Shown one piece after another: positions 9,563 to 19,056 of a stretch of DNA of 64,000 nucleotides. The position numbers and the translations under genes are program-made. Position 1 is the stretch's first letter, and each line of letters opens with the position of its first letter. The notes beneath the pieces were generated by a model that worked only from the letters and a program-made list of their open reading frames with translations, did not search any database and had not been told where the DNA came from. This DNA comes from Sphingobacteriaceae bacterium (GTDB taxonomy: Bacteria; Bacteroidota; Bacteroidia; Sphingobacteriales; Sphingobacteriaceae): assembly GCA_947460875.1 (NCBI GenBank), contig CANHGR010000006.1, forward strand, positions 124,001 to 188,000, in the 5' to 3' direction.

Positions 9563-10171
9563 TTACTTAGAGTATAACTCGACGATCAAGTTTTCCTTTA
9601 TATTTTCAGGAATCTCATCACGGGAAGGGTAGTTCAAGAACTTTCCAGTCAGGTTTCTAGCATCCCACTCTAACCAGTGATACTTATTAATAGTACGACC
9701 GGCAACCGAGTGAGTAATGGCTTCTAATGATTGTGACCGCTCACGCACAGCAATAACATCTCCGGCACGTAATGAATATGAAGGAATGTTAACAACTTCA
9801 CCATTAACGGTGATATGCTTATGACTTACCAACTGGCGCGCACCTGAACGGGTGGGGGCAATTCCAAGACGATATACCGTATTATCTAGACGAGCCTCTA
9901 GGAATTTCAGCAGCAGTTCTCCCGTGATTCCTTCTTTAGCAGATGCTTTATGAAAAAGATTCTCAAACTGACGTTCTAATACACCATAAGTATATTTTAC
10001 TTTTTGCTTCTCCATCAACTGAATCTTGTATTCAGATTCCTTTCCACGACGCTTTGAAGCGCCATGCATGCCTGGAGGATAATTTTTTCTTTCTAATGCC
10101 TTGTCAGGTCCGAAGATCGGCTCTCTGAACCTACGAGCGATTCTGGATTTTGGTCCGGTGTATCTTGCCAT
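9563..10171 (-). CDS. rpsD: 30S ribosomal protein S4 (zinc-free form)
   Basis: A 202-residue uS4 with the S4 RNA-binding domain around residues 92-155 ([25 protein letters not shown], split here for length). It is a primary 16S rRNA binder and 30S assembly initiator. The N-terminal region [14 protein letters not shown] lacks the paired CxxC cysteines of the zinc-binding S4 form, so this is the C-minus type. It lies 51 bp upstream of rpoA. Confidence 0.98.
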   Translation of the reverse strand: MARYTGPKSRIARRFREPIFGPDKALERKNYPPGMHGASKRRGKESEYKIQLMEKQKVKYTYGVLERQFENLFHKASAKEGITGELLLKFLEARLDNTVYRLGIAPTRSGARQLVSHKHITVNGEVVNIPSYSLRAGDVIAVRERSQSLEAITHSVAGRTINKYHWLEWDARNLTGKFLNYPSRDEIPENIKENLIVELYSK

Positions 10172-10248
10172 TTTTTGTTTTTTAAAGTATCAATCCCGCT
10201 ATACGAGACGACTCTTAGCTTTAAAACTTTTGTTAATAATATATTAAT

Positions 10249-10638
10249 TTAAACTCTTCTTCTTTTCGGTGGGCGGCAACCATTATGTGGCATCGGCGTG
10301 ATATCTTTAATAGTTGTCACTTCTATCCCTGCGGTTTGTAACGTACGAATAGCCGATTCGCGACCCGATCCAGGACCTTTTACAAACACTTCCACTTTTC
10401 TCAAACCCAGATCATAAGCTACTTTACCACAATCTGCTGCTGCCTGTCCGGCTGCATATGGAGTATTTTTCTTAGACCCTTTAAATCCCATCTTACCGGC
10501 AGATGACCAAGATATTGCTTGCCCTTGGTTGTTGGTTAGAGTTAGAATAATATTGTTAAAAGTAGCGTTGATGTGTGCCTGACCTATCGGTTCAACTATC
10601 ACAACACGCTTTTTAGTTACTTTTTTAGTTTTAGCCAT
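10249..10638 (-). CDS. rpsK: 30S ribosomal protein S11
   Basis: A 129-residue uS11 recognised by [23 protein letters not shown] and the basic end [13 protein letters not shown]. It lies in the 30S platform near the Shine-Dalgarno helix. The N-terminus is Lys-rich (KKVTKKRVV). It is separated from rpsM by 145 bp, the longest intercistronic gap in this array; a short CTCC/GGAG hairpin is visible near 10670 in that gap, of unknown role. Confidence 0.98.
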   Translation of the reverse strand: MAKTKKVTKKRVVIVEPIGQAHINATFNNIILTLTNNQGQAISWSSAGKMGFKGSKKNTPYAAGQAAADCGKVAYDLGLRKVEVFVKGPGSGRESAIRTLQTAGIEVTTIKDITPMPHNGCRPPKRRRV

Positions 10639-10783
10639 TTCCCTTTTTGAGTATTTTCCTTTAGACTCCTTATGGAGAGTAGTGTGTATTGAGACTTAAG
10701 CCAAAAAACCTACTCGATCTCCTTCTTTATTTTATTTATACTGAGATGATTTGCACTAACAGGCCTATCATTAAACTAAGCTT

Positions 10784-11161
10784 TTATTTAGTCGCCTTCT
10801 TCTTGTTAGCAACAGTCTTACGCTTGCCTTTCCTCGTCCGAGAATTATTCTTAGTACGTTGACCACGAACCGGCAATCCTTTACGGTGTCGTAAGCCACG
10901 ATAACAGCCGATATCCATCAAGCGCTTAATGTTTAACTGAACTTCCGAACGTAGTGCACCTTCTACTCTGATCTGATCATTAATGATCCCGCGAATCGCA
11001 GTGAGCTGCTCGTCATTCCAGTCTTGTACTTTAACGTTAAAGTCTATCTCAGCTTCTGTCAGAATACGCTGCGCAGTAGAGCGTCCAATACCGTAGATAT
11101 AAGTAAGTCCAATCTCTCCCCTCTTGTTTTTTGGTAAGTCAATACCTGAAATTCTTGCCAT
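10784..11161 (-). CDS. rpsM: 30S ribosomal protein S13
   Basis: A 125-residue uS13 with [20 protein letters not shown]-like start, the [11 protein letters not shown] helix-two-turn-helix, and the basic tail [16 protein letters not shown]. It sits in the 30S head and contacts the 50S subunit and P-site tRNA. It heads the alpha cluster after rpmJ, with a heptamer-period element filling the gap. Confidence 0.98.
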   Translation of the reverse strand: MARISGIDLPKNKRGEIGLTYIYGIGRSTAQRILTEAEIDFNVKVQDWNDEQLTAIRGIINDQIRVEGALRSEVQLNIKRLMDIGCYRGLRHRKGLPVRGQRTKNNSRTRKGKRKTVANKKKATK

Positions 11162-11162
11162 A

Positions 11163-11246
11163 TTTTAATTTACAATTTTCGATTTACGATTTACGATTCC
11201 TGAACTACTCCAAAATCGTAATCCTAAAATCCTATTCTAAAATTCT
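11163..11246. repeat. Heptamer-period element, rpmJ-rpsM gap
   Basis: Twelve consecutive 7-mers fit in exact phase from 11163. The first five end in AT (for example TTTCGAT, TTACGAT, TTACGAT); later ones are complementary in character (AAAATCG, AAAATCC, AAATTCT). An 8-bp perfect inverted repeat (TTACGATT at 11191, AATCGTAA at 11214) links the halves. It fills the whole gap and touches the rpmJ stop codon. Confidence 0.75.
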
Positions 11247-11362
11247 TAACCCTGACGCTGTTTATACTTAGGATTCTTCTTGTTTATAACATAAAGTTTC
11301 CCCTTACGGCGAATAATCTTGCAATCAACGCTGCGCTTTTTAATAGATGCTCTAACTTTCAT
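11246..11362 (-). CDS. rpmJ: 50S ribosomal protein L36 (zinc ligands mostly lost)
   Basis: A 38-residue bL36 starting [11 protein letters not shown] and ending YKQRQG. The classical zinc-binding L36 uses three cysteines and one histidine; here only Cys14 ([10 protein letters not shown]) remains, with the other positions occupied by non-ligands (Val/Ser, Asn and Tyr). It is therefore a C-minus type that should fold without zinc. It starts 1 bp after the infA stop, so the two are coupled. Confidence 0.95.
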   Translation of the reverse strand: MKVRASIKKRSVDCKIIRRKGKLYVINKKNPKYKQRQG

Positions 11363-11363
11363 T

Positions 11364-11582
11364 CTACTTGTATCTATATGTTATTCTTCCTTTTGTTAAA
11401 TCATAGGGTGACATTTCAAGTTTCACTTTGTCGCCGGGTAGTATTTTGATATAATGCATCCGCATTTTCCCCGAAATATGCGCTATAATTTCGTGTCCGT
11501 TTTCTAATTCTACACGAAACATTGCGTTTGACAAAGCTTCTTTTATTATACCATCCTGCTCAATCGAGGCTTGTTTAGCCAT
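11364..11582 (-). CDS. infA: Translation initiation factor IF-1
   Basis: A 72-residue single OB-fold protein ([46 protein letters not shown]). It binds the 30S A site and stimulates IF-2 and IF-3. Full normal length. It is followed by rpmJ after 1 bp and preceded by a possible internal promoter. Confidence 0.98.
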   Translation of the reverse strand: MAKQASIEQDGIIKEALSNAMFRVELENGHEIIAHISGKMRMHYIKILPGDKVKLEMSPYDLTKGRITYRYK

Positions 11583-11627
11583 ATTGTTGATTTTTTATTC
11601 AATTAAACCTGCTTTTGACAGGGGATG

Positions 11628-11635
11628 CAAAATTA
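11628..11635 (-). promoter_or_regulatory. Possible internal promoter -7 box upstream of infA
   Basis: In the 68-bp map-infA gap the minus strand reads TAATTTTG, a full match to TAnnTTTG, 46 bp upstream of the infA ATG. No TTTG element was found 19 bp further upstream. It could give infA and the alpha cluster extra transcription. Confidence 0.35.
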
Positions 11636-11650
11636 AATAAAAAATTTTAT

Positions 11651-12439
11651 TTATTCTGATTTTTGTTTCAATGCTTTTTCTATGCCTTCAAACGTCGACA
11701 GAACATCTGCTTTTTCCGCTTTCACGGCCACTGTATGCTCATAATGAGCAGAAGGCCTTCCGTCTACCGTACTCACTGTCCAACCATCTTTCCAAAACTT
11801 AACCCCTGCACGGCCTTGATTAATCATCGGCTCGATAGCAAGAACCATCCCAACTTCCAATTTAGCGCCAGTGCCCGGCTTCCCATAGTTAGGAACTTCG
11901 GGTTTTTCATGTAGTTTAACTCCAACACCGTGACCTACCAATTCCTTTACAACGCCATATCCATGGTTTTCGGCATGGCTTTGAATCGCATATCCAATGT
12001 CTCCAACGTATAAACCAGCTACTGCCTTTTCAATTCCCTTTTCAAGGCATTCCTTTGTCACTTTCAATAACTCAGTTGTCGCAGGATCCACCGTGCCAAT
12101 CGAGAAAGTATATGCAGAGTCACCGAAAAATTTGTCAAGTACAACGCCACAATCCACGGACACGATATCACCATCTTTTAATTCATATTTCCCAGGGAAG
12201 CCATGAACAACCTGATCATTAACCGAGATGCATAGCGATGACGGAAAACCGTTATAATTTAAGAAAGCCGGAACTCCACCGTTATCTCGTATAACCGTTT
12301 CAGCCAGTGAATCCAAATCAATCGTTTTCACGCCTACATCAATTACATTTGCAATTTCTGCCAGGGCTTTTGAAACAAGCAAAGAACTCTTTCTTATTAG
12401 TTCTATCTCTTCGACAGACTTATAATAAATTTTTGGCAT
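11651..12439 (-). CDS. map: Type I methionine aminopeptidase
   Basis: A 262-residue enzyme that removes N-terminal methionine from nascent proteins. The five metal ligands are visible: Asp96 and Asp107 (VDCGVVLDKFFGDSAY), His170 (LVGHGVGVKLHE), Glu203 (AIEPM) and Glu234 (YEHTV); His79 lies in VVHGFPG. Type I without an N-terminal zinc finger. It follows secY with a 4-bp gap; adk, which sits between these two genes in many bacteria, is absent here. Confidence 0.97.
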   Translation of the reverse strand: MPKIYYKSVEEIELIRKSSLLVSKALAEIANVIDVGVKTIDLDSLAETVIRDNGGVPAFLNYNGFPSSLCISVNDQVVHGFPGKYELKDGDIVSVDCGVVLDKFFGDSAYTFSIGTVDPATTELLKVTKECLEKGIEKAVAGLYVGDIGYAIQSHAENHGYGVVKELVGHGVGVKLHEKPEVPNYGKPGTGAKLEVGMVLAIEPMINQGRAGVKFWKDGWTVSTVDGRPSAHYEHTVAVKAEKADVLSTFEGIEKALKQKSE

Positions 12440-12443
12440 ACTC

Positions 12444-13775
12444 CTAAATTACAGATCCGCCTGTATTTGCCGCAACCGGAGTTCGACCTTTGATTCTGCC
12501 GGTTTTCATTAAACCATCATAATGACGCATTAGTAAATGACTCTCAACTTGTTGAAGTGTGTCGAGCACAACTCCAACCAAAATCAATAATGAGGTACCG
12601 CCATAAAAATGAGCAAATTGACTGCTAACCCCTAACAATGTAACGATAGAAGGCAAAATTGCAATTATGGCAAGGAATACAGAACCCGGTAACGTAATTT
12701 TCGAAATAATTGAATCGATATAATCTCCCGTAACTTTACCGGGCTTAATGCCTGGTATAAAACCACCATTCTTCTTCATATCATCAGACATCTGTGTAGG
12801 ATTGACTGTGATCGCAGTATAGAAAAATGTAAAAGCAACAATAAGTAACGCAAATGTGATGTTATATCCAAAGGACGTATAATCACTTAGTGATGTCAAA
12901 AATGCTCCTTGCGCATCCGGGAAAAATTGTCCAACCGTAGTGGGAATAAACATAATTGCCTGTGCAAAAATTATTGGCATTACACCGGCAGAGTTCACCT
13001 TTAAGGGAATATATTGACGCACGCCGCCGTATTGCTTACTTCCAATAATTTTCTTAGCATATTGAACAGGGATCTTCCGTACACCCTGTACAATTAGTAT
13101 AGTAAATATGATCACGAAGAACCAACCAACAAGTTCAAGAACTAATGGTATTAGTCCGCCACCACCATCCATTCGAGACACTGATTCCTGCAATAGGGCA
13201 CCTGGAAGCTGAGCAATGATACCAACCATTATAATCAATGAAATACCGTTACCAATGCCCTTATCCGTTATCTTCTCTCCCAACCACATCACAAACAAAG
13301 TACCTGCAGTTAAGGTCAGCATGCACGATATCGTAAACAATGGCTCAGCTAGTAATCTTGCTTCGGGCAATATTTGAGTGGTTCCATAGGCTACCGCTTG
13401 TAAAAGTGTAATTACAACCGTTAGGTATCGGGTAATTTGATTTATTTTCTTTCGCCCGCTTTCTCCCTCTTTTTGCATCTTTTGGAATTGCGGAACAATA
13501 ATACCCATCAATTGCACCACGATAGATGCAGAAATGTACGGCATAACCCCCAAAGCAAAAATAGAGCCTCTCGAAAATGACCCGCCCGCGAACATATTAA
13601 GCAAGCCCATCAAGCCACCTTTATCTTCTGTGCTCAAAGAAGTAGCATCTACACCTGGTAGTGCGACGAACGAACCTATCCGATATATCAAAAGACAAAG
13701 GACTGTAAATTGTATCCTAGCTCTTAGATCATCAATTTTCCAAATGTTCCCTAAAGTTGTGAACAGTTTTTTCAT
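12444..13775 (-). CDS. secY: Preprotein translocase subunit SecY
   Basis: A 443-residue channel subunit of the Sec translocon with about ten membrane helices. Clear family text includes RIGSFVALPGVD (TM1/plug region), ALGVMPYISASIVVQL (TM2), ITDKGIGNGISLIIMVGI (TM4) and RTPVAANTGGSVI at the C-terminus. It forms the inner-membrane pore with SecE and SecG. It follows rplO at the end of the spc cluster. Confidence 0.98.
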   Translation of the reverse strand: MKKLFTTLGNIWKIDDLRARIQFTVLCLLIYRIGSFVALPGVDATSLSTEDKGGLMGLLNMFAGGSFSRGSIFALGVMPYISASIVVQLMGIIVPQFQKMQKEGESGRKKINQITRYLTVVITLLQAVAYGTTQILPEARLLAEPLFTISCMLTLTAGTLFVMWLGEKITDKGIGNGISLIIMVGIIAQLPGALLQESVSRMDGGGGLIPLVLELVGWFFVIIFTILIVQGVRKIPVQYAKKIIGSKQYGGVRQYIPLKVNSAGVMPIIFAQAIMFIPTTVGQFFPDAQGAFLTSLSDYTSFGYNITFALLIVAFTFFYTAITVNPTQMSDDMKKNGGFIPGIKPGKVTGDYIDSIISKITLPGSVFLAIIAILPSIVTLLGVSSQFAHFYGGTSLLILVGVVLDTLQQVESHLLMRHYDGLMKTGRIKGRTPVAANTGGSVI

Positions 13776-13864
13776 TAGAATAAATTCGTTTTTAAGGGAA
13801 ATGAAAAATCATTGTGCCCTATTTATTTAATTTCTAAGCGGCAGCTTATTAATAGTTTATTTAT

Positions 13865-14311
13865 TTACAATTTAACAATTGCACCACCCGCAGACTCTAT
13901 TGCCTTCTGTGCTGTTGCAGAAAACGCATGCGCTTGAACTTCTAATTTTGCTTTTAACTCACCACGACCCAATACTTTAACTAGGTCATTTTTAGACGCC
14001 AAACCATGATCTCTAAACGTATCAAAATTAATTGCTGTCAAACTAAACTTTTCAGCTAAACTTTGAAGCGCATCTAAATTTATGCTTACATATTCAACAC
14101 GGTTGATATTCTTAAAGCCAACTTTAGGTACACGACGTTGCAAAGGCATTTGTCCACCTTCAAAACCTACCTTGCTTTTGTAGCCTGAGCGTGACCCAGC
14201 TCCCTTATGACCGCGTGTGGAAGTGCCACCGCGACCAGAACCGGTACCACGACCAATTCTCTTTCTATTTTTTGTAGAACCTTCTGCAGGTTTTAAATTA
14301 CTTAAATTCAT
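13865..14311 (-). CDS. rplO: 50S ribosomal protein L15
   Basis: A 148-residue uL15 with the Gly/Arg-rich N-terminal extension ([20 protein letters not shown]) that threads into 23S rRNA, and the GGAIVKL end. It starts 2 bp after the rpmD stop and precedes secY by 89 bp. Length is normal. Confidence 0.98.
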   Translation of the reverse strand: MNLSNLKPAEGSTKNRKRIGRGTGSGRGGTSTRGHKGAGSRSGYKSKVGFEGGQMPLQRRVPKVGFKNINRVEYVSINLDALQSLAEKFSLTAINFDTFRDHGLASKNDLVKVLGRGELKAKLEVQAHAFSATAQKAIESAGGAIVKL

Positions 14312-14313
14312 GA

Positions 14314-14493
14314 TTAGATGCTTTCTACTGCTACCAAATGATTTACTTTTCTTACCATACCAACAATTGCCGGGGTAGCTTCAACTTCTACAGATTGGCT
14401 GATTTTACCCAACCCTAATGCCTGCATTGTTTTTTTCTGACGCTCGCTTCTGTCGATAACGCTTTTAATCTGTGTTAATCTGATCTTCGCCAT
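14314..14493 (-). CDS. rpmD: 50S ribosomal protein L30
   Basis: A 59-residue uL30 read directly from the minus strand: [20 protein letters not shown], then a middle LGLGKI and the end [13 protein letters not shown]. It is a small 50S protein near the tRNA exit side. It lies between rpsE (5-bp gap) and rplO (2-bp gap), the usual spc order. Confidence 0.97.
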   Translation of the reverse strand: MAKIRLTQIKSVIDRSERQKKTMQALGLGKISQSVEVEATPAIVGMVRKVNHLVAVESI

Positions 14494-14498
14494 GATAA

Positions 14499-15017
14499 TT
14501 ATCCGTTAAAAACTTTATTCAAGTCCACACCACGGTGTTGAGCTACTGTATAAGCATCGCGCATTTGCGATAAGGCAGATACCGTTGCTTTAACTACGTT
14601 GTGAGGATTAGATGATCCCTTTGATTTTGCAAGCACGTTGTGAACACCAGCACTTTCAAGCACTGCGCGCATTGCACCACCGGCAATTACTCCGGTACCG
14701 TTTGCAGCAGGTTTAATGAAGACAAAACCTCCAGAAAACTTACCATATTGCTCATGAGGAACTGTTCCATTGATGATCGGAACCTTTACAAGGTTTTTCT
14801 TTGCATCGTCTATTCCTTTAGCAATAGCTTCAGTTACTTCTTTAGCCTTACCCAGTCCATAGCCTACTACACCGTTCTCATCACCTACCACTACAATAGC
14901 AGAAAAACTGAATGTACGTCCACCTTTAGTCACCTTTGCAACGCGTTGGATACTAACTAAGCGGTCTTTCAATTCGATCTCGCTTGATTTTACTCTTTTT
15001 ATATTGATTGTAGACAT
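14499..15017 (-). CDS. rpsE: 30S ribosomal protein S5
   Basis: A 172-residue uS5. The double-stranded-RNA-binding-like N-terminal domain ([32 protein letters not shown]) and the C-terminal domain ([18 protein letters not shown]) are both intact. It lies at the mRNA entry channel and contributes to decoding fidelity. It follows rplR with an 11-bp gap. Confidence 0.98.
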   Translation of the reverse strand: MSTINIKRVKSSEIELKDRLVSIQRVAKVTKGGRTFSFSAIVVVGDENGVVGYGLGKAKEVTEAIAKGIDDAKKNLVKVPIINGTVPHEQYGKFSGGFVFIKPAANGTGVIAGGAMRAVLESAGVHNVLAKSKGSSNPHNVVKATVSALSQMRDAYTVAQHRGVDLNKVFNG

Positions 15018-15028
15018 TTCTTCTGTAA

Positions 15029-15382
15029 TTAAAAGGTAAGACCGGCTTCACGTGCGCCTTCTGCAAGCGACTTAACACGACCATGATACAAATACCCATT
15101 TCTATCAAAAACAACCTGGTTAATTCCGGCAGCAAGCGCCTTTTCAGCAACTAGTTTACCTACCTCTTTTGATTGATCTATCTTAGTACCCGTTGCAGAA
15201 AAGTCCTTCGCTAAAGACGATGCTGACACTAAGGTTTTACCGTCTGTATCATCAATGATTTGGGCATATATACCCTTATTACTTCTATAAACTGACAAAC
15301 GTGGACGTTCAGCAGAACCGGTTAATCTTTTTCTGATACCTTTTTTAATCCGCTCTCTGCGAGATAATTTAATTCCTGCCAT
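15029..15382 (-). CDS. rplR: 50S ribosomal protein L18
   Basis: A 117-residue uL18 with [33 protein letters not shown] and the end [19 protein letters not shown]. It binds 5S rRNA together with L5. It follows rplF after 5 bp. Confidence 0.98.
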   Translation of the reverse strand: MAGIKLSRRERIKKGIRKRLTGSAERPRLSVYRSNKGIYAQIIDDTDGKTLVSASSLAKDFSATGTKIDQSKEVGKLVAEKALAAGINQVVFDRNGYLYHGRVKSLAEGAREAGLTF

Positions 15383-15387
15383 GATTA

Positions 15388-15945
15388 TTATTTTTTAGCA
15401 GCTGATTTACCAGCTTTTCTTCTTAACACTTCACCAACAAACTTAATACCCTTGCCTTTATAAGGTTCTGGTGCGCGCAATGAACGAATCTTCGCTGCTA
15501 CCTGTCCGAGTAACTGTTTATCAATACTTTCCAAAATAATGGTTGGGTTCTTACCTTTTTCTGCAGTTGTAACTACACTAATTTCTTTAGGTAACTCAAA
15601 AACATAATGGTGAGAGTAACCTAAAACAAGATCAAGTGTATTGCCGTTATTCGTAGCACGATAACCTACACCTACTAATTCTTGCTCAAGCTTATAGCCT
15701 GTTGTTACGCCTGTAACCATATTATTAACCAATGATCTATAAAGACCATGAAGTGCTTTATGACGTTTTTGTTCAGAAGGACGTTTAACTGTAAGTGTTC
15801 CGTCTTCTTGTTCAATAATTATATCTGAATCTACCTTTAGGGACAATTCTCCCTTTGGTCCTTTTACTACAACCTGATTATCATCAGATATTGTAATAGT
15901 AACTCCTGAAGGGATACTGATCGGTGCTTTTCCTATTCTTGACAT
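15388..15945 (-). CDS. rplF: 50S ribosomal protein L6
   Basis: A 185-residue uL6 of two similar domains. [15 protein letters not shown] opens domain 1; the signature [21 protein letters not shown] lies near the C-terminus (quoted here in one 20-residue-long piece or less: [19 protein letters not shown]). It sits at the base of the L7/L12 stalk and the sarcin-ricin loop. It follows rpsH with a 16-bp gap. Confidence 0.98.
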   Translation of the reverse strand: MSRIGKAPISIPSGVTITISDDNQVVVKGPKGELSLKVDSDIIIEQEDGTLTVKRPSEQKRHKALHGLYRSLVNNMVTGVTTGYKLEQELVGVGYRATNNGNTLDLVLGYSHHYVFELPKEISVVTTAEKGKNPTIILESIDKQLLGQVAAKIRSLRAPEPYKGKGIKFVGEVLRRKAGKSAAKK

Positions 15946-15961
15946 CGCTATTCCTCCTTAA

Positions 15962-16360
15962 TTAATAAACGTAACACAATACTTCACCGCCAATATTTAG
16001 ATTTCTTGCCTCTTTATCAGTCATTACTCCCTTAGAAGTAGACACGATTGCAATCCCTAATCCGTTTAATACACGGGGCATTGTATCAACACCTGCATAT
16101 TTCCTCAATCCCGGTCTGCTGATACGGTTTATTGTACGAATTGCCGGAATTCTTGTTATCGGATGATATTTTAAAGCAATTTTAATAATACCCTGTGCGG
16201 TACTATCTTCAAATTTATAGTTTGTAATATATCCTTTATCAAAAAGCACTTTAGTGATTTCTTTTTTAAGGTTTGATGCGGGAATTTCAACCACCCGGTG
16301 GTTGGCTTTAATGGCATTTCTTACTCTCGTAAGATAATCTGCTATTGGATCTGTATTCAT
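15962..16360 (-). CDS. rpsH: 30S ribosomal protein S8
   Basis: A 132-residue uS8 (DPIADYLTRVRNA, the C-terminal TSKGVMTDKEARNLNIGGE). It binds the central domain of 16S rRNA; in E. coli it is the translational repressor of the spc operon. Its 112-bp upstream gap to rpsN holds a heptamer-period element with an 11-bp inverted repeat, which could affect mRNA folding here. Confidence 0.98.
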   Translation of the reverse strand: MNTDPIADYLTRVRNAIKANHRVVEIPASNLKKEITKVLFDKGYITNYKFEDSTAQGIIKIALKYHPITRIPAIRTINRISRPGLRKYAGVDTMPRVLNGLGIAIVSTSKGVMTDKEARNLNIGGEVLCYVY

Positions 16361-16413
16361 TTTATTTAATTATAATGATGGTTTCCAACAAAGGACCTTT
16401 CATCGGTTAATAC

Positions 16414-16469
16414 TTTTTGATTTAAGATTTTAGATTTTCCGGAGAAACGTAGATCTAAAATCTCGGTTT
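16414..16469. repeat. Heptamer-period element with 11-bp inverted repeat, rpsN-rpsH gap
   Basis: Phase-locked 7-mers run from 16414 (TTTTTGA, TTTAAGA, TTTTAGA) and later in complementary form (GTAGATC, TAAAATC). An 11-bp perfect inverted repeat, AGATTTTAGAT at 16425-16435 and ATCTAAAATCT at 16453-16463, would form a hairpin with a 17-nt loop in the operon mRNA. Confidence 0.75.
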
Positions 16470-16472
16470 CTT

Positions 16473-16742
16473 TTACCAGCTCGCTTTCTTTACGCCAGGA
16501 ATTTTACCTGCAAGCGCCATATCGCGAAACAATACTCGAGAAATTCCGAATTGTCTCATGTAGCCTCTTGGACGTCCGCTTAGCTTACAACGATTATGTT
16601 GTCTAACCGGAGAAGCATTTTTAGGTAATTTATCTAATCCTTCATAATCGCCTGCGGCCTTTAGGGCAGCTCTTTTCACAGCGTACTGGGCAACTAATCT
16701 AGCACGTTTTACATCACGCGCTTTTACACCTTCTTTAGCCAT
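16473..16742 (-). CDS. rpsN: 30S ribosomal protein S14 (zinc-free, long form)
   Basis: An 89-residue uS14 with the signature [20 protein letters not shown]. It is the long C-minus form; the short zinc form has about 61 residues and CxxC pairs. It lies in the 30S head. Its start overlaps the rplE stop by 8 bp, suggesting coupled translation. Confidence 0.97.
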   Translation of the reverse strand: MAKEGVKARDVKRARLVAQYAVKRAALKAAGDYEGLDKLPKNASPVRQHNRCKLSGRPRGYMRQFGISRVLFRDMALAGKIPGVKKASW

Positions 16743-17304
16743 TATTAACTATGTTATGATTTTTAAATGGTAAGCCAAACTGCTTTAATAATTCCAATGC
16801 CTCTACATCTGTCTTCGCTGAAGTTACAAATGTGATATCCATTCCCATGATCTTGTTGATCTTGTCTATGTTAATTTCAGGGAAAATAATCTGCTCAGTT
16901 ATACCGAGTGTATAGTTTCCGCGTCCATCAAAACTCTTATCGTTAATTCCTTTGAAATCTCGGATACGTGGAAGCGCAATAGCGATCAATCGATCCAAAA
17001 ACTCATACATATTATTGTCACGTAAAGTAACTCGCACACCAATCGGCATCCCTTTACGTAATTTGAAGTTTGAAATATCTTTCTTTGATTTTGCAGAAAT
17101 CGCTTGTTGTCCGGTAATAGTCGACAAATCGGCAATTGCGGTCTCAATAAGTTTCTTATCAGTAGTTGCAGCACCGATACCTTGATTGATTGCAATTTTC
17201 TGCAGCTTCGGAACCTGCATTACACTTTTATACTGAAATTTTTCTTTCAGCGCAGTACGAATTTCGTCCTGATATTTTGTCTTTAATCTTGGTATGTAAG
17301 CCAT
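16735..17304 (-). CDS. rplE: 50S ribosomal protein L5
   Basis: A 189-residue uL5 ([41 protein letters not shown]). It binds 5S rRNA and contacts P-site tRNA and S13. Its ATG shares one base with the rplX stop and its end overlaps rpsN by 8 bp, giving a tightly packed rplX-rplE-rpsN segment. Confidence 0.98.
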   Translation of the reverse strand: MAYIPRLKTKYQDEIRTALKEKFQYKSVMQVPKLQKIAINQGIGAATTDKKLIETAIADLSTITGQQAISAKSKKDISNFKLRKGMPIGVRVTLRDNNMYEFLDRLIAIALPRIRDFKGINDKSFDGRGNYTLGITEQIIFPEINIDKINKIMGMDITFVTSAKTDVEALELLKQFGLPFKNHNIVNNG

Positions 17305-17645
17305 TACTTAATTTCCTCCCCTGATCTTTTTGAAATGCGAACTAATTTACCGTTAGCATTCTTTTTCTTGCCTATACGTGTTGGTTTACCTGATTTGGCA
17401 TCAACCACCATTATATTAGAAATATGCAACGCTGCTTCTTTCTTTACAATACCGCCGTTAGGGTTAGTCGCATTAGGCTTAGTATGTTTTGAAACCATAT
17501 TTGCACCTTCTACTATTGCCCTGTTTGCTTTTAAAAGCACTTCTAAAACCTTTCCTTGTGTCCCTTTTGAATCTCCGGCAATTACTTGTACCAGATCTCC
17601 TTTACGGATCTTAAGCTTAGGCTGTGAGTTATTTTTTCTTTCCAT
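17304..17645 (-). CDS. rplX: 50S ribosomal protein L24
   Basis: A 113-residue uL24 with a KOW motif near the N-terminus ([20 protein letters not shown]) and the [19 protein letters not shown] loop. It initiates 50S assembly by binding 23S rRNA domain I. It follows rplN with a 2-bp gap. Confidence 0.98.
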   Translation of the reverse strand: MERKNNSQPKLKIRKGDLVQVIAGDSKGTQGKVLEVLLKANRAIVEGANMVSKHTKPNATNPNGGIVKKEAALHISNIMVVDAKSGKPTRIGKKKNANGKLVRISKRSGEEIK

Positions 17646-17647
17646 TG

Positions 17648-18016
17648 TTATAAAACCTCCGGTGCTAATGATACAATTTTCATAAATTGTTTTTCACGCA
17701 ACTCTCTTGCTACTGGGCCGAAGATACGTGTACCACGTGGCTCGTCCTGAGCATTTAATAATACTGCGGCATTGTCGTCGAAACGAATGTAAGAACCGTC
17801 TTTGCGTCTAACTTCTTTACTTGTTCTAACAACAACTGCTTTTGAAACAGTTCCTTTCTTGATATTTCCGGAAGGGATTGCGCTTTTTACAGTTACGACA
17901 ATTTTGTCGCCTAAAGAAGCATAACGCTTACCGGTACCCCCTAAGACGCGGATAACTAATACTTGTTTAGCTCCGCTGTTGTCAGCAACATTCAGTCTTG
18001 ATTCTTGTTGTACCAT
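17648..18016 (-). CDS. rplN: 50S ribosomal protein L14
   Basis: A 122-residue uL14 ([47 protein letters not shown]). It sits at the subunit interface, binding 23S rRNA next to L19. It follows rpsQ after a single base. Confidence 0.98.
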   Translation of the reverse strand: MVQQESRLNVADNSGAKQVLVIRVLGGTGKRYASLGDKIVVTVKSAIPSGNIKKGTVSKAVVVRTSKEVRRKDGSYIRFDDNAAVLLNAQDEPRGTRIFGPVARELREKQFMKIVSLAPEVL

Positions 18017-18017
18017 G

Positions 18018-18272
18018 TTACTTAGCCTTTTCTAAAATTTCAACTAATCTCCAGTTCTTGGACTTACTCAGCGGACGAGTCTCCATTATCATGACAGTAT
18101 CTCCGATACCACATGTGTTAGTTTCGTCATGAGCCATAAATTTGGTAGTCTTTTTAACGAACTTACCATATATCGGGTGCTTCACTTTCCTCTCTACAGC
18201 AACAACAATAGATTTATCCATCTTGTTACTAACAACCAACCCGATTCTTGTTTTTCTTAATTTTCTTTCCAT
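18018..18272 (-). CDS. rpsQ: 30S ribosomal protein S17
   Basis: An 84-residue uS17 OB-fold protein ([40 protein letters not shown]). It binds the 5' domain of 16S rRNA early in 30S assembly. It follows rpmC with an 11-bp gap. Confidence 0.98.
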   Translation of the reverse strand: MERKLRKTRIGLVVSNKMDKSIVVAVERKVKHPIYGKFVKKTTKFMAHDETNTCGIGDTVMIMETRPLSKSKNWRLVEILEKAK

Positions 18273-18283
18273 TCTACTGTAAA

Positions 18284-18511
18284 TTATTCAGTTTCTGAAG
18301 CAACTAGTTTTTGAGCTGCCGCTTCTGCTTTACGTTTAGTCAATTCAGTATTTAAACGCGCGATATCCTTTCTAACTTTATTAATCCTTAAAGGATTTTC
18401 AATAGCAGAAACTGTATGGGCAAACCTAAGTTTAGTAAGGTTAACTCTTTCTTCCTTAATTCGGGAAGCGATTTCTTCTGTTGTTAGCTCTAGTATTTCT
18501 GAATTCTTCAT
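18284..18511 (-). CDS. rpmC: 50S ribosomal protein L29
   Basis: A 75-residue uL29, two long helices: [20 protein letters not shown] and [20 protein letters not shown]. The frame is open a further 12 codons upstream (to 18547), but the family start is MKNSEI, so the ATG at 18511 is chosen. It lies by the peptide exit tunnel. A short Ala/Lys/Glu tail extends beyond the usual end. Confidence 0.96.
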   Translation of the reverse strand: MKNSEILELTTEEIASRIKEERVNLTKLRFAHTVSAIENPLRINKVRKDIARLNTELTKRKAEAAAQKLVASETE

Positions 18512-18595
18512 TTCTATTTTATGATTACACCGATCAATTAATTGCACCGATGTTTATTGACTACGATGCGATGATAATATCGATCTTACTTCTTT

Positions 18596-19018
18596 CTATG
18601 CTTCTGAATAATCTCTGCGGATGACAAATTTAGTTTGTACCGGCAATTTCTGTGCTGCCAAACGCAATGCTTCTTTAGCTACATCCATTGGAACACCTTC
18701 CGCCTCGAAAATAATTCTTCCTGGTCTTACTACTGCTACCCAATACTCAGGGGCTCCCTTTCCCTTACCCATACGTACTTCAGCGGGCTTCTTAGTTACC
18801 GGCTTATCCGGAAAAATACGAATCCAAACCTGACCCTCACGCTTCATAAAACGCGTCACCGCAATACGGGCTGCTTCGATCTGGCGACTGGTAATCCAGG
18901 CTGGCTCTAATGATTTTATTCCGAAAGAACCAAATGCAAGTTCAGCACCACGGGTGGCTAAACCTTTCATTCTGCCCTTTTGCATTTTTCTGAACTTCGT
19001 TCTCTTTGGCTGTAACAT
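18596..19018 (-). CDS. rplP: 50S ribosomal protein L16
   Basis: A 140-residue uL16 ([45 protein letters not shown]). It helps organise the A-site tRNA region of the peptidyl transferase centre. It lies 38 bp after rpsC and 84 bp before the rpmC start. Confidence 0.98.
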   Translation of the reverse strand: MLQPKRTKFRKMQKGRMKGLATRGAELAFGSFGIKSLEPAWITSRQIEAARIAVTRFMKREGQVWIRIFPDKPVTKKPAEVRMGKGKGAPEYWVAVVRPGRIIFEAEGVPMDVAKEALRLAAQKLPVQTKFVIRRDYSEA

Positions 19019-19056
19019 GTTCGTATTTTTTTATCTTAACGATGTCTGAACTTCTA

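Noticed and set aside
10639-10783. A heptamer element in the rpsK-rpsM gap
   Set aside because: Some 7-nt spacing can be forced, but phase is not kept over more than two or three units.
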